DNA from: Stratiolaelaps scimitus
Taxonomy: Eukaryota > Arthropoda > Arachnida > Mesostigmata > Laelapidae
Assembly (NCBI GenBank): GCA_019614645.1
Contig: JABWDB010000004.1
Location: 10,230,001 to 10,294,000 of the forward strand
Reading direction: 5' to 3'
Length of the DNA stretch: 64,000 nucleotides
Shown here: in pieces, positions 10,589-22,445 of the stretch
How positions within the stretch are numbered: position 1 is the first letter of the stretch
Layout of the letters: each line of letters starts with the position of its first letter
The notes under the pieces: generated by a model
What the model saw: the letters and a program-made list of their open reading frames with translations, nothing else
The model's database searches: none
Told to the model about the DNA's origin: nothing
Translations under genes and position numbers: made by a program

Positions 10589-11532
10589 GTTTTAAATATC
10601 TTGATGGTGGCAGGACTCGTCGACCTTTGCGTTCGTTAGCGACTAGATTAGACCACATCCGGTGTTGCTGAAAGCGTAGATCTGCTTCTTCGTGCACAGC
10701 AGTACAGTCCACCAGACCTGACTAACTTGGAGCGTGCATTTGGACCAACTCCTTCTGTACACGTACTGCGGACAAAGAAACGATGATTATGTTTGGGGAA
10801 AAGAGGAGATCTGCCCATAAGTTCTGCTCCCTGTTGTATCGATATACTAAACACATTATAGTAAGTGACGTTAACCTCAGCGGGGCGGAGGGAGTAACGT
10901 GTGGGGTGCTACGGCCTATGATCAACCTCTGTGAAGGATACGTCAGCAACAGCAGACCCGCCGCACGAATCGCTTTTGCATGCTGGTACATGCTGGAGAC
11001 TTATGTAGCGGTTGTCCGAGACTGCGTTTGTGCCTAGTCAAGTGGCTACGACGGCTGGAATAGATGAACGCCGGTGGGTAGAGAGGCCCAAGATCGGATG
11101 GAAGCGATAGCTTTCGTAGGCAGATAGGTGAACAGGACCTGTCGCTGATCCGGTAGGAAGTGACTATAGCGTCATGAGAGCCAGCTGTGTATGTCTGGAG
11201 CAGGGGAGTGTGGAGGGGTTCGATTCCAACAGACTACCCGATGGCTATCGGAGCTTAATACAAGACACGAAACTCGGTATAGGTCAAAGAAGAGAACAGA
11301 AACCAATTGTCAATCGACAGACGACACACCATTCAGAAGAAGGGAGAGAGAGACTCTCGGATGGGGTTGTAAATACTCATTGTGCTGATGGTATTAGTAT
11401 CACCAACCAGCTGACGTCCAGATCGACAGAACGCTTGTGGCTGGTGGGAATTAGTTGACGACTTCAGAGCGTCCCCTGTGACGCGGGTTACCTGCAGTCA
11501 CTTCTGTGGATATCTACTACTTTTGCTTTCAG

Positions 11533-11654
11533 CTGCCGATATGAGAGCCTCAAAGGCAAACAGCCTACAGCACAAGATGCGCGCAAAACTGGCCAATGTA
11601 TCAACCTCATCCGATATCATCAATCAGTTGGCCTGCGTGGTACATTGTTCCTAG
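11533..11654 (+). CDS. Candidate exon behind a strong acceptor
   Basis: TCTACTACTTTTGCTTTCAG ends at 11532 and is a good 3' splice site with a plausible branch point. One frame contains ATG at 11541 and encodes 37 residues (MRASKANSLQHKMRAKLANV and on to CVVHCS) before TAG. A second frame runs about 60 codons from the acceptor (RYESLKGKQPTAQD and onward). Neither shows a clear donor, and neither matches a family I recognise. The acceptor is the main evidence. Confidence 0.2.
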
Positions 11655-12039
11655 CAAGCATTAAGTGTTCTCTTCTTTGGAAGATGCAAGAGGGAACACC
11701 ACAGTCGACATGGCCAATAGGTCAATAGAGATGTTATCGCTGGCAATACGTTAAACACAATGACCACAATGAGAGGTTCGGAGAGGACACGCACATTGAT
11801 GTTAACGACGATTGCAAATATTTTCACGGCCCCGGACTCGTCAAAAATCCCCGATTCATTTACTGTGACATTCACTAATTCTGTGTGCTCGCAATTAGAC
11901 ATTTGTTCAAATTTGTGTTAATTCAAAGTCGGCATAGTGTATCGCCCCATTATATATCTACATAACACTTCATGCAGATGTATAGGGAATCAAACAGGCA
12001 CCACGGGTATTTCCATGAACAAAAAAATTACTGCTCAAT

Positions 12040-12108
12040 AATAATAAGCTTACAAATTTAGTACATTAATTTAGTACATTAATAATAAGCTGACAAATTT
12101 AGTACATT
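12040..12108. repeat. 28-bp direct repeat with a partial third copy between
   Basis: Copies at 12040-12067 and 12081-12108 match at 27 of 28 positions, starting AATAATAAGCT. The 13 bases between them (12068-12080) repeat the copy's last part (AATTTAGTACATT), so the block looks like local slippage or unequal exchange. Confidence 0.9.
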
Positions 12109-12250
12109 TTGTAGTTGTGGTAGTAGTAGTTGTTTTATTTGGCACTTTTATTGTAATATTCAAATTAAATAAATAAAGTGAATACAACGAACTTTGCTGC
12201 TCTATTTCCCATTCTTTTATTTATTGTGACACCCAGTTCACGGCGTTCAC

Positions 12251-12294
12251 AGAGAGAGAGAGTATATATGTGTGTGTGTGTGTGTGTGTCTGTG
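12251..12294. repeat. Compound (AG)n(TA)n(TG)n microsatellite
   Basis: Six AG units, a short TATATA bridge and about ten TG units. The TG part can adopt Z-DNA. Confidence 0.95.
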
Positions 12295-12887
12295 AGTTGC
12301 TGCCGAACTCCACATTGTTATCGTACAGATTTATCGCGTCTACAATGTTTATGAAGTATCAATCACGTGTATGAATTAAATACAGCCATATCAGACAATG
12401 TCAGCTTATTACTGTTATTCTATATGACGAAGTTATTACAAGTTTATCATGTCGATTCTTTTTCATTGTGCGCCACCTCCATTCTTCATGAATGCAGAAG
12501 AAGGGCAGCAGCTGCTGGCATCGTTCACACGATGTGCCGCTCGTCCATCGACGTCGTTGCCATCGCAACATGACGCTGGTGCTTCGCTTGCGTCGCTCGT
12601 GGCTGTGCGAGCCGGGGTGAACCACTTTCGTGGAGTTGCCTCCGATGCTATGAATTCGCTATTGTGTGAGACATGGACCCATCTTTCGGATGGTCTGCTG
12701 ACTGCCAACGATGCCCGTTGCTGTGGACAACTCAGCTGTTGTTCTCGCCCGTAATAGTAATGATAATAATGATGATGATCATAGTGCTAAGAGTGAGAGG
12801 AGCTGAAATACTGTTTAGCACTTAGATGCGGAATTGGCGTCCTCTCTCGGAGCGACGAATTTAAACAAATTGACTGTTATCTTGCCG

Positions 12888-12912
12888 TTATTATTATTAT
12901 TATTATTATTAA
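12888..12912. repeat. (TTA)n microsatellite
   Basis: A clean TTA triplet run of about eight units. In frame it supplies repeated stop codons on one strand. Confidence 0.9.
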
Positions 12913-14937
12913 TATTGTCACTATTTTGCCAGTAGGAAACGGCCCGAGAGCGGCACGGCAGCGGTGGCTGTTGTTGCTCTTGTCGTCTACGGCTATGTAG
13001 TTGTGTTAGTTCGTGGCTCTTGTGAGTCGATCGTGGGCCGTCCTTCGCACTCGACCGACGTCGACACCGACCCAGACGAGAGTATAGCTTGCGATGATTC
13101 GTCGATGACTGAAATAGATGAAATGAGTCCCTTAGCCGGCGAGTAAAAGAGTTGTTCTACGATTGCGTCCTGACCCGTCTCAGGCCCCCCTGACAGACGG
13201 TCATCTCAGGCGAGATACCTGCTTGCCTTGTGCTTGATGTGTGTTGTGTATAACACGTACGGTAGAAGTACTAAATGTCGATTGCATCAAATCTGAGTTG
13301 TCGTCTCCGCAGGTCAGTTTTACGTGAACCCTTGCCCGGCGTTGCCGTCTTCGGTACGGGCGAGCCTGCTGTAGGAATGAATGAACAAATGATAGAGAAC
13401 CAAAATGAGATGACTTCGTTGTGCGGCAAAACGAACCGCCTCTCCATACTGCGGAGACACTTCGTCTGTAGTCGATTGAACGGAATTATAGTGTTAAGAT
13501 ATTCGTGTGATGATTGCGTTATGTGAGAATATCGACGAATTCAATGACAAAAATAGATGGATTGACCGACCGGCAGAACTCTGAATGACCCGACCCGATC
13601 TGATGGGCGTTTGTCATCATGAACAAGAACATCGGCTGGCGGGTTGGTGCCATCTATCTCAGCATGTGCACGTACATATCACTGTATGCATGTATGTATA
13701 AAGTTATATGCTCGTACACACCTTGTAAAAAATGCATTTCGCTGTAAAGCGTTTTCGATTCTGGACCGCTCGGGTCGATATCAATATCCAGAGATGGTAA
13801 GTCGCCCATGTGTTCATAATACTGGATGATGTTCTGCGCATCCGCAAGGCAAAGATAGTACACAGCCGACTGCGAGCCGCCGGTCGAACCGGCTGTCTAT
13901 CGCGGTCGATGTCAACTAAATTGAAAGGAATTAACTAGTAGCAGAGACAACGAAACGAGAAGAAGACCAAATTGAAGAAGGGTTCAATCGATATCTTTGT
14001 GTCTCGATCGCTGTCAGGTGTCTACCGATTACGGAACAGGGAATGGCAAGCGTTTTCCAGCGCGTCATATCGTCATACATACGGTGATTAGCTATCTCGT
14101 ATGGCGGTCTCGCTGCGACAGCATGCGGCTTATCTCGACTGCAACCTGACAGTAGCCGAAGTCTTTCGTTTTTGTATCTCCGCCTTCAAAAGACAGGTTA
14201 CCTCGAACTGCAATGCAATCATTGTCCGGCTAGATTTCTCCTATGATGATGTACGGTCGACTTGTGAAATGACCAATTGGATATGCCAGCGTTTTTCGAA
14301 AGCTTCCGCCTAAATGGCTTTCACATGCGCCATTCAAACGCGGCATTCAGGGCGGCACGTAAGACACTGCCGGGTTGAAAAATGAACTCTGCCTCTTGCC
14401 TAATCCCTGGGCCGATACTGCAAATACACACACTAATATAAATACACACACTCCGGGAGAAGTTACACGTTGTTGCCTAACTTCCCTTGAGAGTTCGTGT
14501 TCGATGAACATTTGTATATATATAGCGGAGGGATTCATCCACCAAGTAGAGCTAGAGTGGACCAGCTGGGTGGATCGGACGACACGCGCAATCTGTGGCG
14601 GAAGCCCGAGGGAGATATAACCGAGGAAAATCACATCGCATAGAGAGTGGACGCCGTACTAGTTCGAAGCTTCTATCCATTGACAAACATACTTGCCTCT
14701 GCAAAGGGATTGATACAATCCATCTTTATTGCATTGCTTGCAAAGAGTGCACGATACGTCTGTAGCCTACCGTTGGGACGTTGTCAATAATTTTCTATGA
14801 CTTAGGGCAGGGGTCCGGGTTTATGTGAAGTCGATCGTTTTCGTTGTGCTCATATGAAGTGAATTTTGATACCGGTTATTCCGCACCAGAGCACATTAAG
14901 AGGCCTCAATACGCGCATGTCAACATTTACGGATGGG

Positions 14938-14997
14938 AAAACTAATGCATTATATTATTTAAAAAAAAAGCGTATTAAAACTAATGCATTATATTAT
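14938..14997. repeat. 21-bp perfect direct repeat
   Basis: AAAACTAATGCATTATATTAT occurs at 14938-14958 and again at 14977-14997, separated by an A-rich spacer of 18 bp. The core contains the palindrome ATGCAT. Confidence 0.9.
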
Positions 14998-15599
14998 CTA
15001 GTGTGCTTTGATCTGTGATCGTCGCCATCGCTGGTCAACATTAGTGTGCACTGCCTTTGTATGATCGTTGTATAGCCTCGTGATGGCTTTTCCTCTTAGG
15101 TTTTTAATTCGGATTTCACTAATGCCACTTACGCAAACGAATAACTAGCAGGAACATTCTCACGTAATCATTACCATGTAGGTTGTATTTTTACGATTTT
15201 GAAAATGTGCGTTCGTGTTTGTAAGGCAAATCACGAGGTCTGGCCATGACCTCGTTGACATCGGCATGGATTATAATATCTCCCTTTCCGTTATCGCCAT
15301 TCGTTTGACTAAACGATCCTGTCGCTAAGTCTAAATATTTGCCGTATTACGCTTCGTGACTATCATTAACAACCATAATTATAATTGCATTGCTACCGCT
15401 TTACCCTTTTAACAATCAACGCTTGAGTCTACCGCTTCGCCAGGATGAGCCACATGTAGTGGCGGCGCGGCCTGGATTTCTAATGCGCATCGCTTCGAGC
15501 GCAGTTGCTATAGCCACCACGAACTGCCTTAAAGGTTTTCGGGCTGACTCTCAGCCAACATTTAACGTCCACGGTACTGCACTGCGATTTGTGCCCGCC

Positions 15600-15610
15600 G
15601 GTTCGATCCC
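15600..15610 (+). other. tRNA box-B-like sequence
   Basis: GGTTCGATCCC matches the RNA polymerase III box B consensus GGTTCRANTCC at 10 of 11 positions. The flanks do not form a T-stem and no box A is seen about 30-60 bases upstream, so this is at most a decayed SINE or tRNA fragment. Confidence 0.25.
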
Positions 15611-16031
15611 CAGAATTCGCGGTTTGACCAACAAATGCTAATTGACTAATACACTACCCTGCCGTCACATACGTCTTTGTGGGAGAACGCCCAGTTAAAT
15701 ATCGTTCATCCTCTCTGCCGGAGAAGATGAACTAAATGAAAGGAAGCACCAGCCTCTTGAGGTTTGTCCGTTATTGTCTGTGAGAGGCGACAATATTCAA
15801 CCTATCTTTGCGAGGCAGGCAGATGGACGTCTGATGGAATGGACACTGGATGGCGGCACGCATTTAGTGGCATACAAATGAGCAGTAAACAAAAGTAAAA
15901 CGTCCTCTGGTTTTCGCTATTTTTTGGTGTTCTGTTTTGTAAGAGATACCGGCGGACCCACCCCGACGTTGTTTGCGTTCTCTGCAATTTCTACCAGTTA
16001 CGTTCGCCACATGCTGCTGATGCTATTTTAC

Positions 16032-16114
16032 CTGTAAAGCAAGCGTGAAACCGAACGCAGGCGTGTGCCACTGATTTAAGCGTAAAGCCGGATTAATTGT
16101 GGCGTATTTCTCGG
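16032..16114 (-). CDS. Weak candidate internal exon
   Basis: On the minus strand an acceptor-like TTACTACTTTCGCAAG is followed by 83 nt of open frame that ends TTTACAG at a GTAAAA donor. The encoded segment is balanced (EKYATINPALRLNQWHTPA, then FGFTLALQ). As the donor also directly follows GCTTGCTTTACAG, it has the look of a recursive splice site too. The surrounding frame continues into TA-repeat sequence, which is clearly not coding. Confidence 0.18.
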
Positions 16115-16190
16115 CTTGCGAAAGTAGTAACGCCGCACAGGATATCGGCTCGGCCGGCCGACAAACCGACGGTTGTTTCGCCGGTGCAGA

Positions 16191-16248
16191 ATGCATATAT
16201 ATATGCATATATATACATGCATATATATATATATATATATATATATAG
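16191..16248. repeat. (TA)n tract with ATGCAT interruptions
   Basis: Alternating TA and GCATATATATGCAT units, then a pure TA run. The whole tract is self-complementary and can form hairpins or cruciforms. Confidence 0.95.
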
Positions 16249-17189
16249 ATACGGGCGTTTTGCCGATCCGATTTTTGCCGGTGGAAACATGGATGTGCTC
16301 TCTTACAATGCACTTGGTGCAAGGAAATTCCATCTCGCATATGGTGACGACGATGGTGCTATGACGAGAATACAACACCTTAAAGTATATTTATACTATA
16401 TATTATACATAAATGTCTATCCTGGCACTAAACACCCGAAGCCAAAGAGGGGTAATTGCACGGCTAGGTGCCGTAGACTACACGCGCTGTCTACATGGCT
16501 GAAAAATCCAGTGCACATATAATACTTCGAAAGTAGAAGCTTCTGCATGACTTCTTGTAATGTGCCAACCCATATGGACTTCCTAGTCCATGCGTTCGTT
16601 CAGCATCTGCAGTGTTTCGCAGCGTTGCATAGTAATTGCTGCACCGGTAACACGCTACAATCCGGAACCAACTAAGGAACAAATCGGGACTCGTGATGCT
16701 ATTCAATCCCACCATTCGTCGACAGTGATCGACGCATACCCTCGCATTGTCACCATATTCTTCCCACAGCTCGCAATTTCACGCCATGCATGATGATACT
16801 GCTGTCGCCACCATACGACGCTTCATACGGCGGTCATGTTATAGTAGTGTCGTCGTGCGATAGTGTCTGTGTAGATGGTGGAGGGACGACTGCTGCTGGA
16901 TTGGGCAAGCAATTATGATAAAGCCGTCGCGGTGGGGTGTGGAGACTTTGCGTACCTCGTGTCTAGTAAATAAACAGAAAAATAAAAAGGTTGACGGCTA
17001 TGTTCGGTATAGTCTGGATTTCACAGAACGCAGGCTCTTTCGCAACGGGACTGCAATGAAAATGCTGCCGACCGTGCGCCGCCGTCCGTTGCATCCCATG
17101 AATGGAATTCACAATACACGGACGACAAATTCGTCGACAATAGCAACACTCCCGCCAACGACCACAGCATCACGGACGAGCATCACATG

Positions 17190-18430
17190 GGTCCACTGAG
17201 GCACACGGGGCCGCAGACCCTATGGGGTGAGGGTTCGCTCGGTCGAGGGGTCAGCCGGTGTCGCAAAAGAAGACAGCCGCATCAGTTGCCGCAACGTGTC
17301 CACGGCTGCTACGAAATGGGGCCAAGTACAGGAGCAGGCCAGGCACCATCGGAGGGCAAAGTATGGTCGGCGCAAACGGGAGGGACAGGGGCAAGCGGCA
17401 AGCGATACACCGGGGCTTGGGGTTACGGGGCCAGCTGTAAGAAGGCGAAGACCCAAGGGTTGAGCCGCGCCGCGGGACGGCAAGAGCCCGATGCGCGTTG
17501 TCGACGGGTGACGGCAGTTGCGGCGAGTTCCCGGCAAGGCGACGATGACGACAACGATAAAAAAATCAGTTTAAAATATTTAGATTAAATACGTGACAAG
17601 AATCATCGTGTCGATGCTAGCTCTGCTCCCCAGCCCCTTACCCGGCGGACCGTCGGACCGCCATCGGGTTCCTCGTCTCGGCCAGCCTCTGCCGTCTTCG
17701 TCGGCACGCAGCGAGAAAAGTGCCATCCCTCTCGCACGCTTGCTCACATCCCACTATTCGTTTGGCTCTCGTGTTTCCTTCCTTTTCGACGACCCCTATC
17801 TATCTGTCTGTCTGGCTGTCTGCCTTCCGCCTTCCATCCCGATGGTTTCCCCTGGCAAGTCGTTCCTCGACGACGCGGGAACGGGAACGAACTACAACCG
17901 AGGCTAGGCCAGCCGGGGCAGTCCGACAACCGACAGCTGAGCAGCGCCCTGACGGTGCGACGATGAGACGGGCCGCGACGCCGCGCGGCACGGGCACAAG
18001 GGAGAACAGTGGCATAGAGGCAAGAATCAGAGAGAAACTGTCGTTTTTAGCAGCTCGCCGCCGAGTGAGCGACGCGGGCGTAGTAGGAACTAAGGGCAAC
18101 GTCGCCCCCGTCGCTACCCGCAGTCGCGTCACGCGAACAAACGATGGGATGGTGCCTTTCTTGCTTCGTGTGCACTGGTAGCCGTGTGGTCCTTACGTAT
18201 TTGGTCGTCGTGGGTTCAGGCCGCCCGCCAATGCTGCCCTTCCCCGATTCTCCGCATGTCGTTAGCGAGAGGAACTCCCTGGTGGGCGGGAAATAGTGAA
18301 TGAGCACTGCGCGGGCACACAGGACAAGGGCAAGCGTGTTGTATGTAGGGAAATGAAGTATCCAAAGGTGCAAGCAACCCTATACCCCAATTGCCCCCTA
18401 GCAAACGTGAGACAAACTCAAGGAATAATA
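17190..18430. other. GC-rich, CpG-rich island without a recognised gene
   Basis: CpG is frequent and stops are rare, so frames of 80-150 codons are open in most phases. Their products are Arg/Gly/Pro/Thr-rich and none shows a splice-bounded core better than its shadows. A CpG-rich promoter or first-exon region is possible. The right part carries a tRNA-like head (18176-18225). Confidence 0.45.
18176..18225 (+). mobile_element. tRNA-derived SINE head (degenerate)
   Basis: TAGCCGTGTGG at 18179-18189 matches the box A consensus TRGYNNARNGG at 10 of 11 positions. GGTTCAGGCCG from 18213 matches box B at 8 of 11. The 34-base spacing is normal for a tRNA-type internal promoter, and ATTTGGTCGTCGTGGGTTC between them is typical of SINE heads. 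No intact cloverleaf forms, so it is not a functional tRNA gene. The 3' tail could not be delimited. Confidence 0.4.
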
Positions 18431-18880
18431 GATGCTAGACAGGGTGTGCTCGTACACTCGCAATAGAGATGATTGTTAGCTGTGGCTGTCTTGCTAGCTA
18501 AGTTTCAAGGGGAGCAAATCTGAGCTACTATAGGTGACCGTTGAATGCGGACGTGACATCAGAAATGGGTCTGGTCAACCAGGCGGTTCAAAGTTGTCTG
18601 TGGTTTGAACAAAATGATAAGACACCGTTGCCGATGCGCCGCCGATAAGCAGAAAACACGGTGAACGGTCAACGCTTATTACATACAGGAATTGAGCTAC
18701 ATCTTGTTGTGTTAGACGAGGGATATAGGAAAAATATGACCGGACGGCCATTAGGACAAAGAATCACCATATCGCCCTGATTTCTGTACTGTCCTCTGTT
18801 AAACTATGACACATTTGACCTATAAGCCATCGAGGTTCCCTACAGATGACGATTTGAAATAAATCTTCCTTAAAAATATA

Positions 18881-18924
18881 GCCCTTATCCGCAACACCCT
18901 GTAGATGCATCCACGGATAAAGGC
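18881..18924. repeat. Imperfect inverted repeat (11-bp stem, 22-nt loop)
   Basis: GCCCTTATCCG pairs with CGGATAAAGGC at 10 of 11 positions. The loop carries CACCCTGTAGATGC, which shares 11 bases with the miR-10 family, but the stem is too short for a microRNA precursor. Confidence 0.6.
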
Positions 18925-19396
18925 CTAGTACCACATGAGGTTGCTTATTTATAATAGCTACGGCTACAGATCAGCTTACGGTACCCAAGCCGGTTGACCA
19001 AGAATGCGTGGGTGCGTTAGAGTGTATTTTCTAGCTACCACCACTGGCTGGTTGGGCGTTCCACTCGATCCAGGATGGTACTGGTGGTGATGGTGTAGAT
19101 AATATTCATTTACATAAAAGGCGTGCATCGGTTCATAAGTTGATTATCAATTCAATTCGCGCAAAGAAAATTCAATTAAGGGCGGAATATAATCGTGGAT
19201 GGAAAAGATGTTTTAATATAATAACGATGATCCATAGGGGCTCCTTTATGCAATCTCTTCCCTCCTGCTTTCGTCACGTTGAAAGCCCGGCGTTTGATTC
19301 ATGCTTATCGTACGCGCTAGCTAAAATATGCTTCCATCAAGGTGGAGTTGCATTTCGTGGTTTTATACGCGGCCATTATTAGTATTATCACGTAGC

Positions 19397-19404
19397 TATA
19401 AAAG
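19397..19404 (+). promoter_or_regulatory. TATA box-like element
   Basis: TATAAAAG is a perfect TATA box. No clear initiator is present about 25-32 bases downstream and no coding exon follows closely, so it may be chance. Confidence 0.15.
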
Positions 19405-19512
19405 CGTGTTTGGTTATAGTCTATTTGAGGCGTGAAGTATCGTTTTTGGCGAACAGGTCGCCATTCATTTGCATCATAACAGTTGCCAGCGAACTGATCA
19501 GAACAATTTTCA

Positions 19513-19547
19513 ATATATATATATATATATATGTAAATATATATATA
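19513..19547. repeat. (TA)n microsatellite
   Basis: Two TA runs separated by GTAA. Confidence 0.95.
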
Positions 19548-20152
19548 GTATCGTGGTCGCCATCCGATTATGTTATTTGACCGTCACCGAAATCGACCCT
19601 CCATCAACAGATGTTAACGATTATATTATATAATGCATTTCTAAGATATCGAGCCTCTCCGACTAGCAATCTTGAGAGTTTACGTTTTATAGTCCGCTGT
19701 GCGCTATCTGTTCGACAATCGAAAATTGCATGCAATATTCAGCCTATTCAACTCAAGCTTGTTCACTTTTCGAGCTCGTCTATCCATCGAGTAATGGATA
19801 TGAGGCTCAGATATATTCAAACATTCGCTTCGACAACGGAGAGGAGTCAGTCACCCAACAAGCATTCTACACTGCCCTTCTCTTATCATGCCTCCATGCT
19901 CGGTCCCCACTTCCAAGAACTCTGTGCGAACGGTTCTAGGATATAGTCGAAGGCACTTAGACGTAGCTAGGACACGTAGACACACATTTGAATCACATTT
20001 AGGGTAAAAAACGGCGCGGAAAGTTGAAAAGGGGTCGTTTTCTCTCGAAAATCGTTCAATATTTGTCTCCCACTTGCAACAGTCTACTATCCCTCGGTTC
20101 TTGTATCGCATCGCGTCTTCCCGTTAGGTAGCGTCGCTATACTAACTCTCCT

Positions 20153-20198
20153 TTCTCTCTCTCTCTCGAGATCTCATTCGCTCTCTCTCTCTCTCTCT
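20153..20198. repeat. (CT)n tracts
   Basis: Two CT runs around GAGATCTCATTCG. The first half and its neighbour CGAGATCTC make a small palindrome. Confidence 0.9.
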
Positions 20199-21189
20199 TA
20201 TTTTTGTGCCTATCGTGCACTATGTATACAACTCTTAGTTGTCCTTGCCGCGCTCTCTCTACGATAGCCTATCTCCTCGGCCTCTTTCTGGTCCTCATCG
20301 GAAGACGTCTCGTTTTTTCAGTGGCGCTGACAGTTGGCGGCATCCTGGAAACGGAAATAGGTGGAAAATGCTGCCGAATCCATTGGACTTACACGTCTGG
20401 TACTCATCCGGCGGCCCGGACTGTCGTCTGCTCGTCTGACGAACGCCTATCGATGAGCACTTTCTATCTCCGTCGCGTATCGCCCGAAGGCCACAGGATC
20501 ACACAGACACAGACACACACGCACATCTTGCTGGGGCAATAACAACTCAATGCTATCCCCACATCTCGGGCACGCTCAGCATCCTCCGTGGCATCCGCAA
20601 TGAAGGCCGCCCCCGGCACAGTAGACACGTTGCATCGTAGTCGTTGTACACCCCAAGCTAACGGCAACCGTAGACGATTGCCCTCGAAGCCGTTCATCGC
20701 GTGCGTGCTCGACTGCCGACGACTGCGGACATGAGTGCTTCAGCCCGCTTACCGATCCATTATGGCCCATTATAGTCTGCTACGACGGCAGCACGGCAGT
20801 CGTTCTAGTTGCCTGTAAAATATCTTCCATAGCCTTTCTCTGTCTGTTTCGCTCTCTTGTTCTATATATTAGCAGTCACCCAAATATATATGGGGCACAA
20901 CTTGCTCCCAGCCCCATGCCCACTGAACTATTCCCTAAAATTTCCCTTCGCGCGCGCAAAGTGATAATGTGCATAGATGTGGATTTTTCTTTTGGACATT
21001 GTTCGTTGTAATGTCATCATACGATAGGTGCCGGATAATTGTACCCTGAGACGCGTGGGAGAAGAGATGGGGAGAGCCGCCAGCGAGAAAAAGTGGTCTT
21101 TATGCCGCCTCTAGCTACACTCTGGTGGTCTCTGTCAGCTACGGAATTATGGTTGTAATCATGCATTATTCTTGTCATAGTTATGCGAA

Positions 21190-21290
21190 AGTGCAATAGC
21201 TTGTTAATTGCCGTATTGCGAGAGCAACAGCCGGGGGTTGCCGGCTCGAGTCCCAAGAAATGACACATACCTACTCAATGTGAGTGCTTA
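21190..21290 (+). mobile_element. tRNA-derived SINE-like fragment
   Basis: GGCTCGAGTCC at 21243-21253 matches box B at 10 of 11 positions. TAGCTTG about 46 bases upstream is a poor box A. An anticodon-arm-like hairpin (TTGC GAGA GCAA) lies between. After box B the sequence continues TGACACATACC, close to the TGACATATAAG that follows the minus-strand head near 60.8 kb, suggesting the same family. Ends and target duplications were not found. Confidence 0.35.
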
Positions 21291-22139
21291 AATAAAGGAA
21301 ACACTGAGGTCTACACGGCGGTAGACCCATCATCTGACACCCGCCTCTTCGATAGTAAGTGTCAGAGGTGCATATACCTCTGTTAATGCGCATCTGATCG
21401 ATTTGTATGTTCCTACATACGTACATGTCCATCAAAGTCACTGTAGTTTACACCGATCGGACGATCAAGTTATTGTAAACCCATCAATAATAGAGCGGCA
21501 CGTGGGCATTCTAGTGGCGTGCTCGAAACAGATGCACGTTGCTTTGAATCATCGTCAGACATATGGTTATATGATTATGATAGTCATCTATGTGATACCT
21601 GTGATATAAAATGGTGTGTGGGATGTAGCTGTGCGTGCATGTTTTTTGCATGACATCGGGGTGAAGAGGACATCTTCATGGGAAAAATATCATTGGCACG
21701 AATAGAAGCCTTGATTGCCACTCTATACATGCTTAGTTAGCTAAATGCCTTGCCTAGCTTGTTTAAAATACAGCACTTGTCCAATGTTTGCGTGTACATA
21801 TGACAAGTGTGCGTACCGTAATATGCAACAGCCAACCATGGCTGTAGCGGATTGGCTGACTGCAGACTAGCTCAGGAGCACACGGCAGCAAGGAATAATT
21901 GTCTCATGGTAAATAGTACATTATGAAATGCTGAATGTCAACGCAAACACGTGCTAGTGGAGTGTTTGTTCTCGAGGAAAATAGAAACCTGTACTCCCCG
22001 GACACGTAATAGCCTCGAAGAGTTGCCAGCCTCGTTCATATTCAACTTATCCAACTTACGCCCGACTAGTGCGGCATCACAGGGCCTCGTGCCGTTCAAT
22101 TACTCACGCTCGTATGCGAACAGGTTTTGACGACCGCTG

Positions 22140-22445
22140 ATGTCGTCGTGTACAGGGGATACTTATCATCAGCGGGTAAACGGAGACGGCCAGTCCCTTA
22201 ACTGGATAAGCATAACAACGCCAATAACAACAAGAACAACAAAAATGTATTCGCTTCGATTAACTGTTCCAGCTTCAGCCTTCATCTCTGTGTGCTATTT
22301 TCGTTTCGATTTTGTTAGCTTAAATCCTGTCACCTGTGAACGGGGTGCCTCGAACTATTCCATATCTCTTCCCTGCCACTTGCAAGCGGAGGATCCAACG
22401 TTTACTCACAATGTCCGGTGGCACCGTAGCCGGCATCGTCTGTGA
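22140..22445 (+). CDS. Weak ORF with an Ig-like C...W spacing
   Basis: ATG-started frame of 101 residues in AT-richer DNA. Near the end it reads ISLPCHLQAEDPTFTHNVRW followed by HR. A Cys after LP, 14 residues, then V-x-W-x-R is the spacing around the first Cys and core Trp of V-type immunoglobulin domains. The rest of a domain is missing, no donor follows, and codon use is unremarkable, so this could be chance. Confidence 0.15.
   Translation: MSSCTGDTYHQRVNGDGQSLNWISITTPITTRTTKMYSLRLTVPASAFISVCYFRFDFVSLNPVTCERGASNYSISLPCHLQAEDPTFTHNVRWHRSRHRL

Larger units (their letters stand above)
9533..11532. other. No gene recognised
   Basis: Open frames on both strands are short and mutually overlapping. 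The only notable points are an acceptor-donor junction at 9793, a TA tract and a CT-rich tract. The sequence just before 11533 is the intron-like flank of a candidate exon. Confidence 0.5.
11655..17190. other. Mostly AT-richer sequence without a convincing gene
   Basis: This long stretch holds short direct repeats (12040-12108, 14938-14997), a compound microsatellite (12251-12294), a TTA tract, a TA/TGCA tract near 16.2 kb and a weak exon candidate at 16.03-16.11 kb. Otherwise frames are short and unremarkable. Long intron or intergenic DNA is the natural reading. Confidence 0.5.

Noticed and set aside
13874..13890. GGTCGAACCGG palindrome resembling a tRNA T-arm
   Set aside because: No box A, no acceptor or anticodon stem; just a 6-bp palindrome.
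18892..18913. miR-10-like sequence (CACCCTGTAGATGC)
   Set aside because: Only 11 bases match the miR-10 start, the rest diverges, and the surrounding stem is 11 bp with a 22-nt loop instead of a microRNA hairpin.
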